The notes: generated from the sequence alone by a model not told the origin. A stretch of DNA of 64,000 nt from Massilibacillus massiliensis (GCF_900086705.1 NZ_LT575483.1:3391533-3455532); one strand, 5' to 3'. Positions 19,983-28,042 are shown, counted from the stretch's first letter. A program made the numbers and translations.

Positions 19983-20360
19983 TTATCCTACTTTCTCTAC
20001 CAAGATAGAAGAAATTTCCCGTACGTCAGTACCTCGTACAAACTTCAATTCAATATAACCAACTCCGGAAGCCCACAATTTACATTCGGCATCAAGATCA
20101 AAAGAACCAGCGCTTTCAACGGAGAATGCTGTCATTTTTGAATAAGGTAAAACTAGAAATTCTTTTTTCTTGCCAGTGAGTCCTTGAACATCAACAGCAA
20201 TAATTTTTTTACTTGTAAAAATAAGAAGATCCCTCATTGCTTTGTATTCAAGTAAAATCTCTTCTTCATCACTAACGAGATAACCATAAAGATCATAGTT
20301 TTCTTTTATTGATTTCTTACTTAAACAATCGACTACTTTCGCTGGTAGAGATTTTTCCAT
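19983..20360 (-). CDS. PH-domain-like small protein
   Basis: The roughly 125-residue protein resembles bacterial PH-domain proteins: a short helical N-terminus, then a beta-rich region (LLEYKAMRDLLIFTSKKIIA..., PYSKMTAFSVESAG). I start it at ATG 20360, which has AAAGGAG nine bases upstream; TTG 20369 is possible. It has no signal peptide. It sits between hicA and the repressor in the lysogeny block; its role is unknown. Confidence 0.65.
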   Translation of the reverse strand: MEKSLPAKVVDCLSKKSIKENYDLYGYLVSDEEEILLEYKAMRDLLIFTSKKIIAVDVQGLTGKKKEFLVLPYSKMTAFSVESAGSFDLDAECKLWASGVGYIELKFVRGTDVREISSILVEKVG

Positions 20361-20445
20361 ATATAACAACTCCTTTAGATGATACTAAAATAATTATAAA
20401 ATATATTAACATGATATTTTGTAAAAATATGTCGAAAATAAATTA

Positions 20446-20468
20446 CCGCCCGACGTGGGCGGCTTTTT
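20446..20468. terminator. Bidirectional terminator after the repressor gene
   Basis: CCGCCC pairs with GGGCGG, with A/T-rich tracts on both sides (T7 on the plus side). It touches the stop codon of the minus-strand repressor gene. Confidence 0.65.
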
Positions 20469-20981
20469 TTATGCCTTTTTTTCTTCGCCTAAATTTTGTA
20501 AGGCTGATTGCCCTTTTTGTGCTGCTTCTAGTTCCTTTTGATAGTCAGCAAGTTCTTGCTTAACTTCTTCATCCGTCATTCTGTTTTTAGAGTTTTTCTC
20601 AATTGGCGTAACAGTAGCTGCTGTTTCGGCATGTCTTGCAAAAGTATTTTTAAAGTAAGCAAGCAGGCTCTGTCTGGTCTTTTCATCCAGTTCCATATAA
20701 TCCTTAATGATATCCAACTCCAAGGGAACTAGATTATTTTTCTTGGCAAGTTCATCCAAAGAAAAGTCACTGGACTGTATGTACATTTCACCATCACCAG
20801 TACGAAGCCAGTGTTCATTAATAGAGAACTCGCGACAAATAGAAAGAAACATCTGATCAGTAAGGTTGCGTTCACCACTTTCAATTCTAGATATGGCGTT
20901 ATCTTTCACCCCTAAACGTTTCCCGAAGTCACGTTGACTTAATTTTAAATTTTTGCGAAGTTCCCTTATTCTGGTGTTCAT
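20469..20981 (-). CDS. XRE-family phage repressor
   Basis: The 170-residue protein has an N-terminal helix-turn-helix (MNTRIRELRKNLKLSQRDFG, RLGVKDNAISRIESGERNLT) and an acidic, glutamine-rich C-terminus without a LexA-like protease domain. Start at ATG 20981 has GGGGGTGAT upstream; an in-frame extension to 21083 crosses the operator and is rejected. It probably maintains lysogeny by binding the repeats at 21015-21090. Confidence 0.88.
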   Translation of the reverse strand: MNTRIRELRKNLKLSQRDFGKRLGVKDNAISRIESGERNLTDQMFLSICREFSINEHWLRTGDGEMYIQSSDFSLDELAKKNNLVPLELDIIKDYMELDEKTRQSLLAYFKNTFARHAETAATVTPIEKNSKNRMTDEEVKQELADYQKELEAAQKGQSALQNLGEEKKA

Positions 20982-21014
20982 TTTATCACCCCCAAACAAA
21001 GAATAATAAAAAAA

Positions 21015-21090
21015 TCTCCCTATGTCAATATTTTTTATAATAATCATTGACAAAAATGCCTTAGGGAGATAATATATTGACATAGGGAGA
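21015..21090. promoter_or_regulatory. Repressor operator region with rightward promoter
   Basis: A perfect 17-bp inverted repeat lies at 21015-21031 and 21074-21090 (half-site TCTCCCTATGTCAATAT). A third, partial site (CCTTAGGGAGA, about 21059-21069) falls between. A near-consensus rightward promoter, TTGACA (21047-21052), 17 bases, TAATAT (21070-21075), overlaps the middle and right sites. Repressor bound there would block it. Confidence 0.75.
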
Positions 21091-21114
21091 AAATAATTAC
21101 TGAAAGGAGAATAG

Positions 21115-21143
21115 AAAAAACACCGCCTATTGCTAGACGGTGT
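21115..21143 (-). terminator. Terminator of the exonuclease-like gene
   Basis: Read on the minus strand, ACACCG pairs with CGGTGT and is followed by T6, directly after the stop of the gene at 21133-21807. Confidence 0.75.
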
Positions 21144-21807
21144 AAGAAATTAATAAAAAAACTAAAGTTAAAGTTAATAAAATTGGCAATAAACATCCAG
21201 TATTCTTAGTAGCTGTATTTAATGAAGTAGGATTTTTGGTAGTTTGTTTCGGATTCGTCCGATGTCGAGATTCAAGCTTTATACCAAAAGCTTCTTGGAC
21301 TTTTTTACTACGACGCTCAATAAGGTTATCAATTATAGCTTGAAAAAGTTGTACATTATCTCGTGAATTACCCGGCTGAAAATCATCGTCAAAGTCGATG
21401 CTTTTGGCAATAGCCTTAAAGCTAAAACGTTCACGGTTTTCATTTAGCAAGTCTAGGATATCAATATAGTTGCATTGCGGGGCAGGAATTTTATAAACGG
21501 CTAATGAGTTTTCTAACCATTTTTGAGATTTTTCCAACCAATATACTAGAACATTTTTACCGTTTATATGATGTTCTATTTCTGACCATATTAGATCAAG
21601 TGTTGGCTTGTCTTTGACTCTTTTTTCCGTGATACCATGATAATCTTCGAAAGTAAATTTTAGTCCATCAGGTGGTTTAATTAAGTAGGATTCACAGAAT
21701 ATCATTTTACCGTTTTCGACTACTCGGATTGCAAGTTGGCAAATGCTCTTAGAACTTCGACCTGCCATTTGCATAGATAAGGCAGTGTAATTTAAATCTT
21801 CATACAT
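21133..21807 (-). CDS. Catalytically degenerate DEDDh exonuclease-like protein with C-terminal membrane anchor
   Basis: The 224-residue protein follows the pattern of DnaQ/Pol III epsilon-type 3'-5' exonucleases: SICQLAIRVVENGKMI, DYHGITEKRVKDKPTLDLIW and CNYIDILDLLNENR. The catalytic positions look lost. The first D-x-E is S-x-Q (TALSMQ), the A-H-N-x-x-F-D box is YWLEKSQK, and the last H-x-x-x-x-D region is GNSRDN. The C-terminus (CLLPILLTLTLVFLLISYTV) is a single membrane segment. Start at 21807 has AAAGGATG upstream. It is expressed with the lysogeny genes; a receptor-like or exclusion role is possible but unproven. Confidence 0.6.
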   Translation of the reverse strand: MYEDLNYTALSMQMAGRSSKSICQLAIRVVENGKMIFCESYLIKPPDGLKFTFEDYHGITEKRVKDKPTLDLIWSEIEHHINGKNVLVYWLEKSQKWLENSLAVYKIPAPQCNYIDILDLLNENRERFSFKAIAKSIDFDDDFQPGNSRDNVQLFQAIIDNLIERRSKKVQEAFGIKLESRHRTNPKQTTKNPTSLNTATKNTGCLLPILLTLTLVFLLISYTV

Positions 21808-21896
21808 GTAAGCACATCCTTTCAATACCAATATTCTACAAAAAGAGAATCATTTCCTAGTATTAACAAATAAATTGTCGAAAGGGGGCGGTAACT

Positions 21897-22046
21897 TTGG
21901 AAACAATTTTAAATAAGAAAGAACAAATGGAAGCAGAAGAAATGATAGAGTTTATCAAAACTTTATCCACGGAAGAACAAAAGAATGTAAAAATTTTCAT
22001 TCAAGGAATTCGATTTGCACAAGCAACAGAGCAGCGAACAGCATAA
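21897..22046 (+). CDS. Small early phage protein
   Basis: This 49-residue ORF starts at TTG 21897 behind AAAGGGGGCGG. It is acidic and helical (KKEQMEAEEMIEFIKTLSTE...), without cysteines or membrane segments. It resembles short proteins at the start of many Firmicutes prophage early regions. No function is assigned. Confidence 0.65.
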   Translation: METILNKKEQMEAEEMIEFIKTLSTEEQKNVKIFIQGIRFAQATEQRTA

Positions 22047-22091
22047 GGCAGGTCAATGACTTGCCTTTCTGACGCAAGAGGAGGGCGAAAT

Positions 22092-22304
22092 ATGGCTGAG
22101 ATAATTTCTGTAAAACGAGCTGCTGAAATTATGGGAAAAGGGCAGCAGTTTGTAAGAATCGGATTACAACGAAAACTTTTGCCGATTGGCACAGCGATCA
22201 AAATGGGAAATAGGTGGAATTATTATATTTCGCCGGAACTGTTTTCAAAGTATGTTGGAGTAGGAAAAAATCAAATAAACGAAGGGGATATTCAAAATGG
22301 ATAA
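22092..22304 (+). CDS. Excisionase/MerR-like DNA-binding protein
   Basis: The 70-residue protein (MAEIISVKRAAEIMGKGQQF...) has a helix-turn-helix followed by a wing, the layout of excisionase-like and AlpA-like phage proteins. ATG 22092 is preceded by GAGGAGGGCG. It could assist excision or regulate early genes. Confidence 0.65.
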   Translation: MAEIISVKRAAEIMGKGQQFVRIGLQRKLLPIGTAIKMGNRWNYYISPELFSKYVGVGKNQINEGDIQNG

Positions 22305-22728
22305 ATCAATGCAAGAAGTTCATTGGGACGTGAAAAGAGTAGGAAATACAATTAAAACTTTGTCAAATGAGTTAGCCGAATTCATGGACTCGTTTAGTAC
22401 CAAAAATGCAACGGCAGACGAACGTTGTACGTTAAGTTTCTTCGATGAATTACTGGACAAGTTAGATGACGCAAGTAATTTGATTGCATACTACAACAAG
22501 CCGATCAGGAAAGAAGGAAGACTTTTTAAAAAGAAAAATAGGCGGTATGCATTACAGGAAGATGAAAGTATTGAATTTTTTTGCGGCAGTATCATTGAAA
22601 TCCTTCGTGATCCATACAACGAAAATAAATTTGAATGGTTCAGAACAAAAATCGAAGCCAAGGGCGGTCAATATTATGCAGTTGGCTGTGACGAGGAATT
22701 GGAAGGTTTACAGGTAAGGATAAGATGA
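22297..22728 (+). CDS. Hypothetical phage protein
   Basis: The 143-residue protein is mostly helical in its first half (IKTLSNELAEFMDSFSTKNA, FFDELLDKLDDASNLIAYYN). Its C-terminus (YNENKFEWFRTKIEAKGGQY) is more compact. It overlaps both neighbours by a few bases, indicating one early operon. I do not recognise the family. Confidence 0.65.
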   Translation: MDKSMQEVHWDVKRVGNTIKTLSNELAEFMDSFSTKNATADERCTLSFFDELLDKLDDASNLIAYYNKPIRKEGRLFKKKNRRYALQEDESIEFFCGSIIEILRDPYNENKFEWFRTKIEAKGGQYYAVGCDEELEGLQVRIR

Positions 22729-22943
22729 AAAAAACAATAGTCGGCAGACACATTAACGGCATATTTCTGAATGACCTTGAATATCTGCTTGATGAAAATG
22801 GAGAACTGATGCAGTTTGAATCAGAAGAATCTGCTGTAAACTTTCTCAAAGAAAAAGGTGCAACAGATGATGAAATTTATTATATGACATTTAAAGAGAT
22901 TGAAACGGAAGAAGGTACGGAAAATGCAACTAGCAGCATTTAA
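22725..22943 (+). CDS. Hypothetical acidic phage protein
   Basis: The 72-residue protein begins MKKTIVGRHINGIFLNDLEY and is rich in glutamate, with a central helix (EESAVNFLKEKGATDDE). It overlaps its neighbours in the early operon. Function unknown. Confidence 0.6.
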   Translation: MKKTIVGRHINGIFLNDLEYLLDENGELMQFESEESAVNFLKEKGATDDEIYYMTFKEIETEEGTENATSSI

Positions 22944-23127
22944 CGCATATTGTCCGTATGAGATCGGAGACGTACTCAAAAACAAAAACGGTATGCCGAT
23001 GGGGACAATAACGGACATCATGACAATACATTACATAAAAACCGGTAAAGTTGAATTTGCAATACAGATAAACGAATTACCAACGTGGTACAAAGTAAAA
23101 TCATATGCGAAAAGCAAAAGTTTATAG
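22924..23127 (+). CDS. Hypothetical phage protein
   Basis: The 67-residue protein (MQLAAFNAYCPYEIGDVLKN...) looks like a small beta-barrel: a GDVLKNKNGMPMGTITDI turn, then ten residues later KVEFAIQINELPTWYKV. ATG 22924 lies inside the previous gene. Function unknown. Confidence 0.55.
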   Translation: MQLAAFNAYCPYEIGDVLKNKNGMPMGTITDIMTIHYIKTGKVEFAIQINELPTWYKVKSYAKSKSL

Positions 23128-23326
23128 TAATGCAAGCTGCGCCATCTGTAGCAACCCCTTCCGGGCGGGCGTACAGTGCAGGCAGCATAAAGGCATTGTA
23201 TGCATGTCACATTGTACTGTATGCAAGCACCAAACCAACGATTGGCATTGCACATATCAACAGGAAAATGATGTAAATAAACTCATGACAGAATTTAAAA
23301 ATAAACATGGCATTATGCCAGCTTGA
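23105..23326 (+). CDS. Cysteine/histidine-rich small protein, probable zinc binder
   Basis: The 73-residue product has CAIC, then C-x2-H, CMSHC, CKHQ and HC, enough ligands for two zinc sites. It overlaps the preceding gene by 23 bases. Function unknown; such proteins are common in phage early regions. Confidence 0.55.
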   Translation: MRKAKVYSNASCAICSNPFRAGVQCRQHKGIVCMSHCTVCKHQTNDWHCTYQQENDVNKLMTEFKNKHGIMPA

Positions 23327-23337
23327 AAGGATCAAGT

Positions 23338-23670
23338 ATGAAAGAATGCTTAAAAATCTGGTGTGAAAGAAATTGCCAGAGCCATCCGGCAATGAAACGC
23401 TGGGGAAATAAATGCATGGCTTCGTCAATACCGTGCATGATGGAAAAAATTGCAATAAGTTTAAGCGTTATCAACGTGTTAGATAGACCTCTTGCAGAAG
23501 GGGAGCCTTTTATAGCATTACTGACAAAAGCAGAATTAAGCTATTGTATCCAAGCAGAGAAGCGTAAAAGCGGAAGGGCAAGGCTGTTGGCAAGAAAAAA
23601 GGAAATGGACAAAGAAAAAGGCAGTTTCTACGAAAGAAACCGCCGTCGCGCCCAGGGCGCAGTTAAATGA
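23338..23670 (+). CDS. Hypothetical phage protein with N-terminal cysteines
   Basis: The 110-residue protein starts MKECLKIWCERNCQSHPAMK with a cysteine cluster and ends in a very basic helix (KRKSGRARLLARKKEMDKEK). This suggests nucleic-acid contact. ATG 23338 is favoured over TTG 23323, which overlaps the previous stop. Confidence 0.5.
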   Translation: MKECLKIWCERNCQSHPAMKRWGNKCMASSIPCMMEKIAISLSVINVLDRPLAEGEPFIALLTKAELSYCIQAEKRKSGRARLLARKKEMDKEKGSFYERNRRRAQGAVK

Positions 23671-23685
23671 AAAATCCTATAAAGC

Positions 23686-23720
23686 AAAAACAGCAGTGTT
23701 GGAAGCGCTGCTGTTTTTAT
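23686..23720 (+). terminator. Intrinsic terminator after the first early gene block
   Basis: AAAAACAGCAG pairs with CTGCTGTTTTT, closed by a purine-rich loop and followed by T5. It separates the small early genes from the replication gene. Confidence 0.8.
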
Positions 23721-23875
23721 AGGCTGACATAGAATTTACATATCAATTGTATCACAGATTATGTAAAAAGTCAGCCCTGAAAAAATCAGAGGTTAAGACC
23801 TCTTTACCCCTTGATAAAGTAATTAATAACTCGTACATTTTACTGTATTTTTATCCAAACGGAAGGGCTGACAAC
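23721..23875. other. Structured leader ahead of the replication gene
   Basis: GGCTGAC (23722-23728) pairs with GTCAGCC (23770-23776), and AGAGGT-TAAG-ACCTCT (23788-23803) forms a tight hairpin. It lies directly upstream of an HUH-type initiator. This is a plausible double-strand origin or a regulatory leader. No nick site can be assigned by eye. Confidence 0.4.
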
Positions 23876-24598
23876 ATGGGATATATGAGGAAGATCAGGG
23901 CTACACTCGACCGAAGAATTATTGAAAAAGATTTGTATTATACCTACCATGCTTTGCCAACAAAAAAAGAAACAAAAAAAAGAGCGAAGCGAGTTTACCA
24001 GACACCTGAACAGCAAAAAGAAATCAATCGTCGTCATGCTGCTGCAAAACTAGCCCTAAAGATCGCAAATAATTTCAAAGCCGGGGACTGGTATTTGACA
24101 TTGACCATTGCCGGGAAAGTGCCAACTAAAGATCAAGTAAAAAAGATGTTTGATAATTTTATGTTAAACCTACGCCGTTACTATAAGCGGAAAGGGGATG
24201 AACTTAAATACATAGCCGTACTGGAAAATATGACAGGTCGCGGTCGCCCGCACGGTCATATGCTCATGAACGCCATGACAGCCGAAGATATGGAAGTAAT
24301 AAAAAAATACTGGACACTTGGCAGAATGAGGATTGAGTTTTTCGGCGGTGACATTGACGACTGTAATAATCTTGCATCGTATTTCAAGAAAGAAGACGTT
24401 GACGAACATAGCGGGCGGATCAGAACAAGCACAAATTTAGTTAATCCGGTCGAAACAAAAGAAAAGGTTAAACGTTCTGAATGCTACAGCACCCGGATCT
24501 TACCGCCCAAAGGCTATCACATACATAAACGGCTGACCTATCAGGGATACACCAAGGACGGATATCCTTGTCAACATATAGTATTTGTTAGGAATTAA
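23876..24598 (+). CDS. HUH-type replication initiation endonuclease
   Basis: The 240-residue protein starts at ATG 23876 behind GGAAGGG. It has KAGDWYLTLTIAG (motif I-like), ENMTGRGRPHGHMLM (the two histidines of the HUH metal site) and NNLASYFKKED with a candidate nucleophilic tyrosine. This order matches rolling-circle Rep proteins of the phage G2P/plasmid Rep type. It would nick one strand at an origin and restart synthesis. Its pairing with ParAB in a tailed prophage is notable. Confidence 0.75.
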   Translation: MGYMRKIRATLDRRIIEKDLYYTYHALPTKKETKKRAKRVYQTPEQQKEINRRHAAAKLALKIANNFKAGDWYLTLTIAGKVPTKDQVKKMFDNFMLNLRRYYKRKGDELKYIAVLENMTGRGRPHGHMLMNAMTAEDMEVIKKYWTLGRMRIEFFGGDIDDCNNLASYFKKEDVDEHSGRIRTSTNLVNPVETKEKVKRSECYSTRILPPKGYHIHKRLTYQGYTKDGYPCQHIVFVRN

Positions 24599-24601
24599 AA
24601 C

Positions 24602-24610
24602 TTATACACA
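24602..24610. promoter_or_regulatory. DnaA box just after the replication gene
   Basis: TTATACACA matches the DnaA consensus TTATNCACA. It lies four bases after the Rep stop, in an A/T-rich stretch. It could support host-initiator recruitment, but a single box may be chance. Confidence 0.4.
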
Positions 24611-24645
24611 ATTTATCAACAAAAGTGAATAAAGGAGGGGAAAAT

Positions 24646-25191
24646 GTGGTAAATAGAAGATTCTTTGTCGACACAAAAAAAGTTGCCAAACAGGTACTGG
24701 GGCTGGGCGAATTTATGCTTATGCAATGTTCGTCCGGAAATCTCGTTATAACTGGACAATTTATTCTAAGTGTTTCGGACGAACAATTTTTCTCAATTCG
24801 CTGCAAGTTGGAACTTAAACAGCTTGGCGTGTGGTACATGAAAACAAAAGACGGGCTAGAAGCTTCCAGACGGGAGCCGGAACAGGAAGAATGGGAACAG
24901 CGGTACAATGAATGGCTCAATGATGCAGACGCAAACAGCAAACTAACCAATACAGGAATTGAAATCCTAGGATGCTACCTGTTTACAGATGGTTTTACCT
25001 ACATAGCAGTTAAACAAGCAAGACTGGATATGCTGTCAAACTCAGACAATATTTCCGTGGCGGGTCATATGCTCATTGTCGATGGTGTCCATGCAATCGC
25101 AAAAGTGACCGACAATGTTTGGAAAAATAACGATTGGATACGCATTTTATCAGGAATGAACTTAGAAAAAGAAACGGAGGACGAACGATGA
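24646..25191 (+). CDS. Hypothetical phage protein upstream of parA
   Basis: The 181-residue protein starts at GTG 24646, five bases after AAAGGAGGGG. Segments such as KKVAKQVLGLGEFMLMQCSS and SVSDEQFFSIRCKLELKQLG suggest an alpha/beta protein without membrane segments. Its stop overlaps the parA ATG (ATGA), so it may be coupled to partition. Function unknown. Confidence 0.6.
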   Translation: MVNRRFFVDTKKVAKQVLGLGEFMLMQCSSGNLVITGQFILSVSDEQFFSIRCKLELKQLGVWYMKTKDGLEASRREPEQEEWEQRYNEWLNDADANSKLTNTGIEILGCYLFTDGFTYIAVKQARLDMLSNSDNISVAGHMLIVDGVHAIAKVTDNVWKNNDWIRILSGMNLEKETEDER

Positions 25192-25955
25192 AAATTGTAA
25201 GCATAGCAAACTTGAAGGGCGGCGTTGGAAAATCTACGACAGCAATCAACATGGCGTATGTTTTAGCTGAAAAGGGTAAGAAGGTGTTGATCGCGGACAA
25301 TGATATTCAAAGTAATGTATCAGCCTTTTTCGATCATAAAGAAATACAGCCAAACATAACCGATGTATTTATGTCCGGCGGTGACATAGCAACCTTGCGG
25401 GCGGCAATAAAAGAAACAAAGTATAAAAATTTAAGTATTCTACCTTCGACAATGGATTTGGCAGAAGCCAACATTGAACTTGCAAAAAATAGTGAAGTAG
25501 AAATTTTGCGGGATTGCTTGCGTAGTTTAGAGAATGATTTTGACTACATTATCATTGACAACGCCCCAAATATGACACCGAACGTGATCAATGCGATTAT
25601 TGCGTCAGATCATATCATTGTGCCGACTGAAATAGATTGTTTTGGATTGGATGGATTGGACAAGATCAAAGAACAAGTACGGATTGCTAAAGCAAGCGAG
25701 TTAAATGACAATATAGAAATTGTGGGCGTTTTGATCACAAAATATAACGGTCGCACCAAGATGGACAGAGAAGGGGCGCAGCACTTACGGCAGGACAAGC
25801 AAAATAAGCTGTTTGAAAGTATGATCCATTTAACCGTCAAAGTGAAAGAATCCACCTTTCAGCAAATTCCTATCGTGCGCTATGCCAAACGAAACAGGGC
25901 GGCGGTAGATTACATAGCTTTTGTAGACGAATATTTAGAAAGGGAAGGTAAATAA
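25188..25955 (+). CDS. parA: ParA-family partition ATPase
   Basis: The 255-residue protein begins MKIVSIANLKGGVGKSTTAI, the deviant Walker A of ParA/Soj. It has DNDIQSNVSAFF and YIIIDNAPNMTPNVINAI as switch and Walker B regions. It lacks an N-terminal DNA-binding extension, so it is the short type. ACGGAGG precedes the ATG. With parB it should position or segregate an extrachromosomal form of the phage. Confidence 0.92.
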   Translation: MKIVSIANLKGGVGKSTTAINMAYVLAEKGKKVLIADNDIQSNVSAFFDHKEIQPNITDVFMSGGDIATLRAAIKETKYKNLSILPSTMDLAEANIELAKNSEVEILRDCLRSLENDFDYIIIDNAPNMTPNVINAIIASDHIIVPTEIDCFGLDGLDKIKEQVRIAKASELNDNIEIVGVLITKYNGRTKMDREGAQHLRQDKQNKLFESMIHLTVKVKESTFQQIPIVRYAKRNRAAVDYIAFVDEYLEREGK

Positions 25956-25956
25956 A

Positions 25957-27237
25957 ATGGCATTTGATATGTTGGCAGCAATGGGCAAAAGAACAACGAC
26001 GGCAACAAAATCTATAGTTATGCTTGACATCAAGCAACTAAAACCAAATAAAAAGAATTTTTATCGTGTATCCAATGATCCTGATATTGAAAAAGAAAAT
26101 CAGAGCGTTAAGGCAACAATTGAAATGTACGGTGTATTACAACCACTTATAGTAAATCCGCCAGACGGACATGGAAAGCACAAAATAATTGCTGGCGAAC
26201 GCCGTTACGCTATATGTAAAGCACTTACCGAAGAAGGGAAAAATCAATTTAAAATGCTGCCTTGCATAATTTCACCGTCGTTAAGTGAAGAAGACGAGCA
26301 AATACAGCTTATCGTCACCAATTATCATAGAGAAAAGAATCTTGCAGAAAAAATGGAAGAAGTTCGTCAATTGTCAGAGCTTCTACAAAAGAAAAAAGAC
26401 CGGGGCGAGAAAATACCGGGCAAACTGCAAAATATTATTGCCGAATGTCTCAATGTATCCAAGTCAGAAGTTGGGCGGCTGCAACAAATTGATAAAAACC
26501 TAGACCCGGAACTAAAAGAAGCCGTTAAGAAAAATGATCTAAGCATGACTACCGCTGTAGAGCTTTCCAAGTTGTCAGCAGAAGATCAAAAAGCTATATA
26601 TGAAAAAACTGGCGGCAAGGTAACTACGAAAGAAGTAAAAGAATATCAAGAAAAAGCCCTAGCAGAGCCTGAAAACATGAACATAGACGGCTTTGAACCA
26701 ATGCCAGCACCGGAGGAACATAGTATTACGGAAGAATTAATTTTGCCTAAAAGCCACAAAACGCAGGCAAAAATAAGAATAAAATACTTTTCAGAGGATG
26801 GAAAGTATAGATACGGAATTGATTGCCAAACAAGGAATAGTGGATACGTCTATTCACCATCAATGTATAAAAAACCTTATAATACAAAAGAAGAAGCTCG
26901 GGCGGCGGCACTAAACGAAATGGCGGCATGGAATGAAGAAATAAAAAAATCGCTAATTTCTGTTGGATATATAGAAAAATCTGTAAAAGAAGAATCTAAG
27001 CAAGTAGCGGAAAGCAAAAGTTCTATTGATCAGGATATAGCGGCAGCGAAGTACGTCATGAATCTGCTTGGGAAAAATTTAGATAGGTGCAGTAAGCTGG
27101 AAGCTATTGAAAAGGAAAATGGGAACGAAGCAGCTGCGAAACTTGAACGTTGCAAGGTGAACTATATGAATAAAGTCCTTGGGCGGGTAAAGCAAGACCT
27201 GTTTGATATGACAGGGAATGACATATTTAAAGAATAA
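25957..27237 (+). CDS. parB: ParB-family partition protein
   Basis: The 426-residue protein has the ParB/Srx CTPase domain (IKQLKPNKKNFY, then GVLQPLIVN and IAGERRYAICKAL, the GERRxxA box). A helix-turn-helix region follows (AECLNVSKSEVGRLQQIDKN). The C-terminal half is longer than in Spo0J and contains an additional alpha/beta segment (KIRIKYFSEDGKYRYGIDCQ). It starts one base after parA. Confidence 0.9.
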   Translation: MAFDMLAAMGKRTTTATKSIVMLDIKQLKPNKKNFYRVSNDPDIEKENQSVKATIEMYGVLQPLIVNPPDGHGKHKIIAGERRYAICKALTEEGKNQFKMLPCIISPSLSEEDEQIQLIVTNYHREKNLAEKMEEVRQLSELLQKKKDRGEKIPGKLQNIIAECLNVSKSEVGRLQQIDKNLDPELKEAVKKNDLSMTTAVELSKLSAEDQKAIYEKTGGKVTTKEVKEYQEKALAEPENMNIDGFEPMPAPEEHSITEELILPKSHKTQAKIRIKYFSEDGKYRYGIDCQTRNSGYVYSPSMYKKPYNTKEEARAAALNEMAAWNEEIKKSLISVGYIEKSVKEESKQVAESKSSIDQDIAAAKYVMNLLGKNLDRCSKLEAIEKENGNEAAAKLERCKVNYMNKVLGRVKQDLFDMTGNDIFKE

Positions 27238-27265
27238 ACGGTCATAATGTCTGTCGTATAAAAAC

Positions 27266-27322
27266 AAAATCAGTAAATAACGGTGCCGATCAGTATGGAT
27301 CAGTCTGGTATTTACCGATTTT
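27266..27322. repeat. Inverted repeat downstream of parB, possible centromere or terminator
   Basis: The 14-base arms 27266-27279 and 27309-27322 are complementary with one mismatch. The 29-base loop contains GATCAGT twice. No clear U-run follows on the plus strand. Position next to parB makes a parS-like role worth testing. Confidence 0.4.
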
Positions 27323-27359
27323 GTCCACTGATAAAATACAAGATACGAGGTAACGGAGA

Positions 27360-27536
27360 ATGTTAAAGTCATTATTTAAAAGATTATTTTGCAAACACCA
27401 TTTAGTATATAAACGAAAAGCAGAAAAGTTTTGTTGTTTGGGTGGGGATAATTTCATTGTGTACTGTGATAAGTGCGGTGCGGAGATTTGCGAAACATTT
27501 ATAACCAATGAGGAACAACAGTTTAGAGGAATGTAA
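27360..27536 (+). CDS. Small zinc-ribbon-like phage protein
   Basis: The 58-residue ORF (MLKSLFKRLFCKHHLVYKRK...) has CKHH, CC and the C-terminal YCDKCGAEIC, suggestive of a zinc ribbon. GGAG precedes ATG 27360. Function unknown. Confidence 0.55.
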   Translation: MLKSLFKRLFCKHHLVYKRKAEKFCCLGGDNFIVYCDKCGAEICETFITNEEQQFRGM

Positions 27537-27622
27537 TGAAAATAGTACGTAATTATGAGTTAGAAGCGGTAGAGGGCAAAACTATTAACCGTGACGGCGA
27601 ATATAAAACAGATTATAAATAA
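27536..27622 (+). CDS. Very small phage ORF
   Basis: A 28-residue ORF (MKIVRNYELEAVEGKTINRD...) overlaps the previous stop by one base (TAATG), suggesting coupling. Too short to assign; it may not be a real gene. Confidence 0.3.
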   Translation: MKIVRNYELEAVEGKTINRDGEYKTDYK

Positions 27623-27643
27623 ATTCATGGGGAGACGGTCGGA

Positions 27644-28042
27644 ATGAAAATAATCGTTAGTAGTGAAGCGGAAAAAGAATTGATGCAAAGATTTATTGAG
27701 TTTTTCAATGATTGCGAAGCTGTTGAGCACATAGAAAAATTAGACAACGAATCAAAAGGAAACGCTGCTCTAAGTTATGAAGAATATCGTTTTATAGAAA
27801 ATGGAATTTATAATTGCAAAGTAGAAGTAGACGAATCTGTTTATCCGCTGACACACGAACATGACATCATTAGTGGAATATGCTCAAAATGCGGTGAGAA
27901 AACAGAAGGGACTTATGATCATAACGATGTCAGCTACGCCGAATATTTGGAATATAACTCTAAAGAAATTCAAAAAAATGGCTTTGTGAAGAGTGTGCAA
28001 ATAAGGAGTGAGACAAACAATGTTAAAAAGAAAATGTTGTGA
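27644..28042 (+). CDS. Hypothetical phage protein with a CxxC pair
   Basis: The 132-residue protein is acidic, with a helical first half and a CSKCGEKTEGTYDHNDVSYA segment resembling a half zinc ribbon. GGGGAGACGG lies upstream of the ATG. Function unknown. Confidence 0.55.
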   Translation: MKIIVSSEAEKELMQRFIEFFNDCEAVEHIEKLDNESKGNAALSYEEYRFIENGIYNCKVEVDESVYPLTHEHDIISGICSKCGEKTEGTYDHNDVSYAEYLEYNSKEIQKNGFVKSVQIRSETNNVKKKML

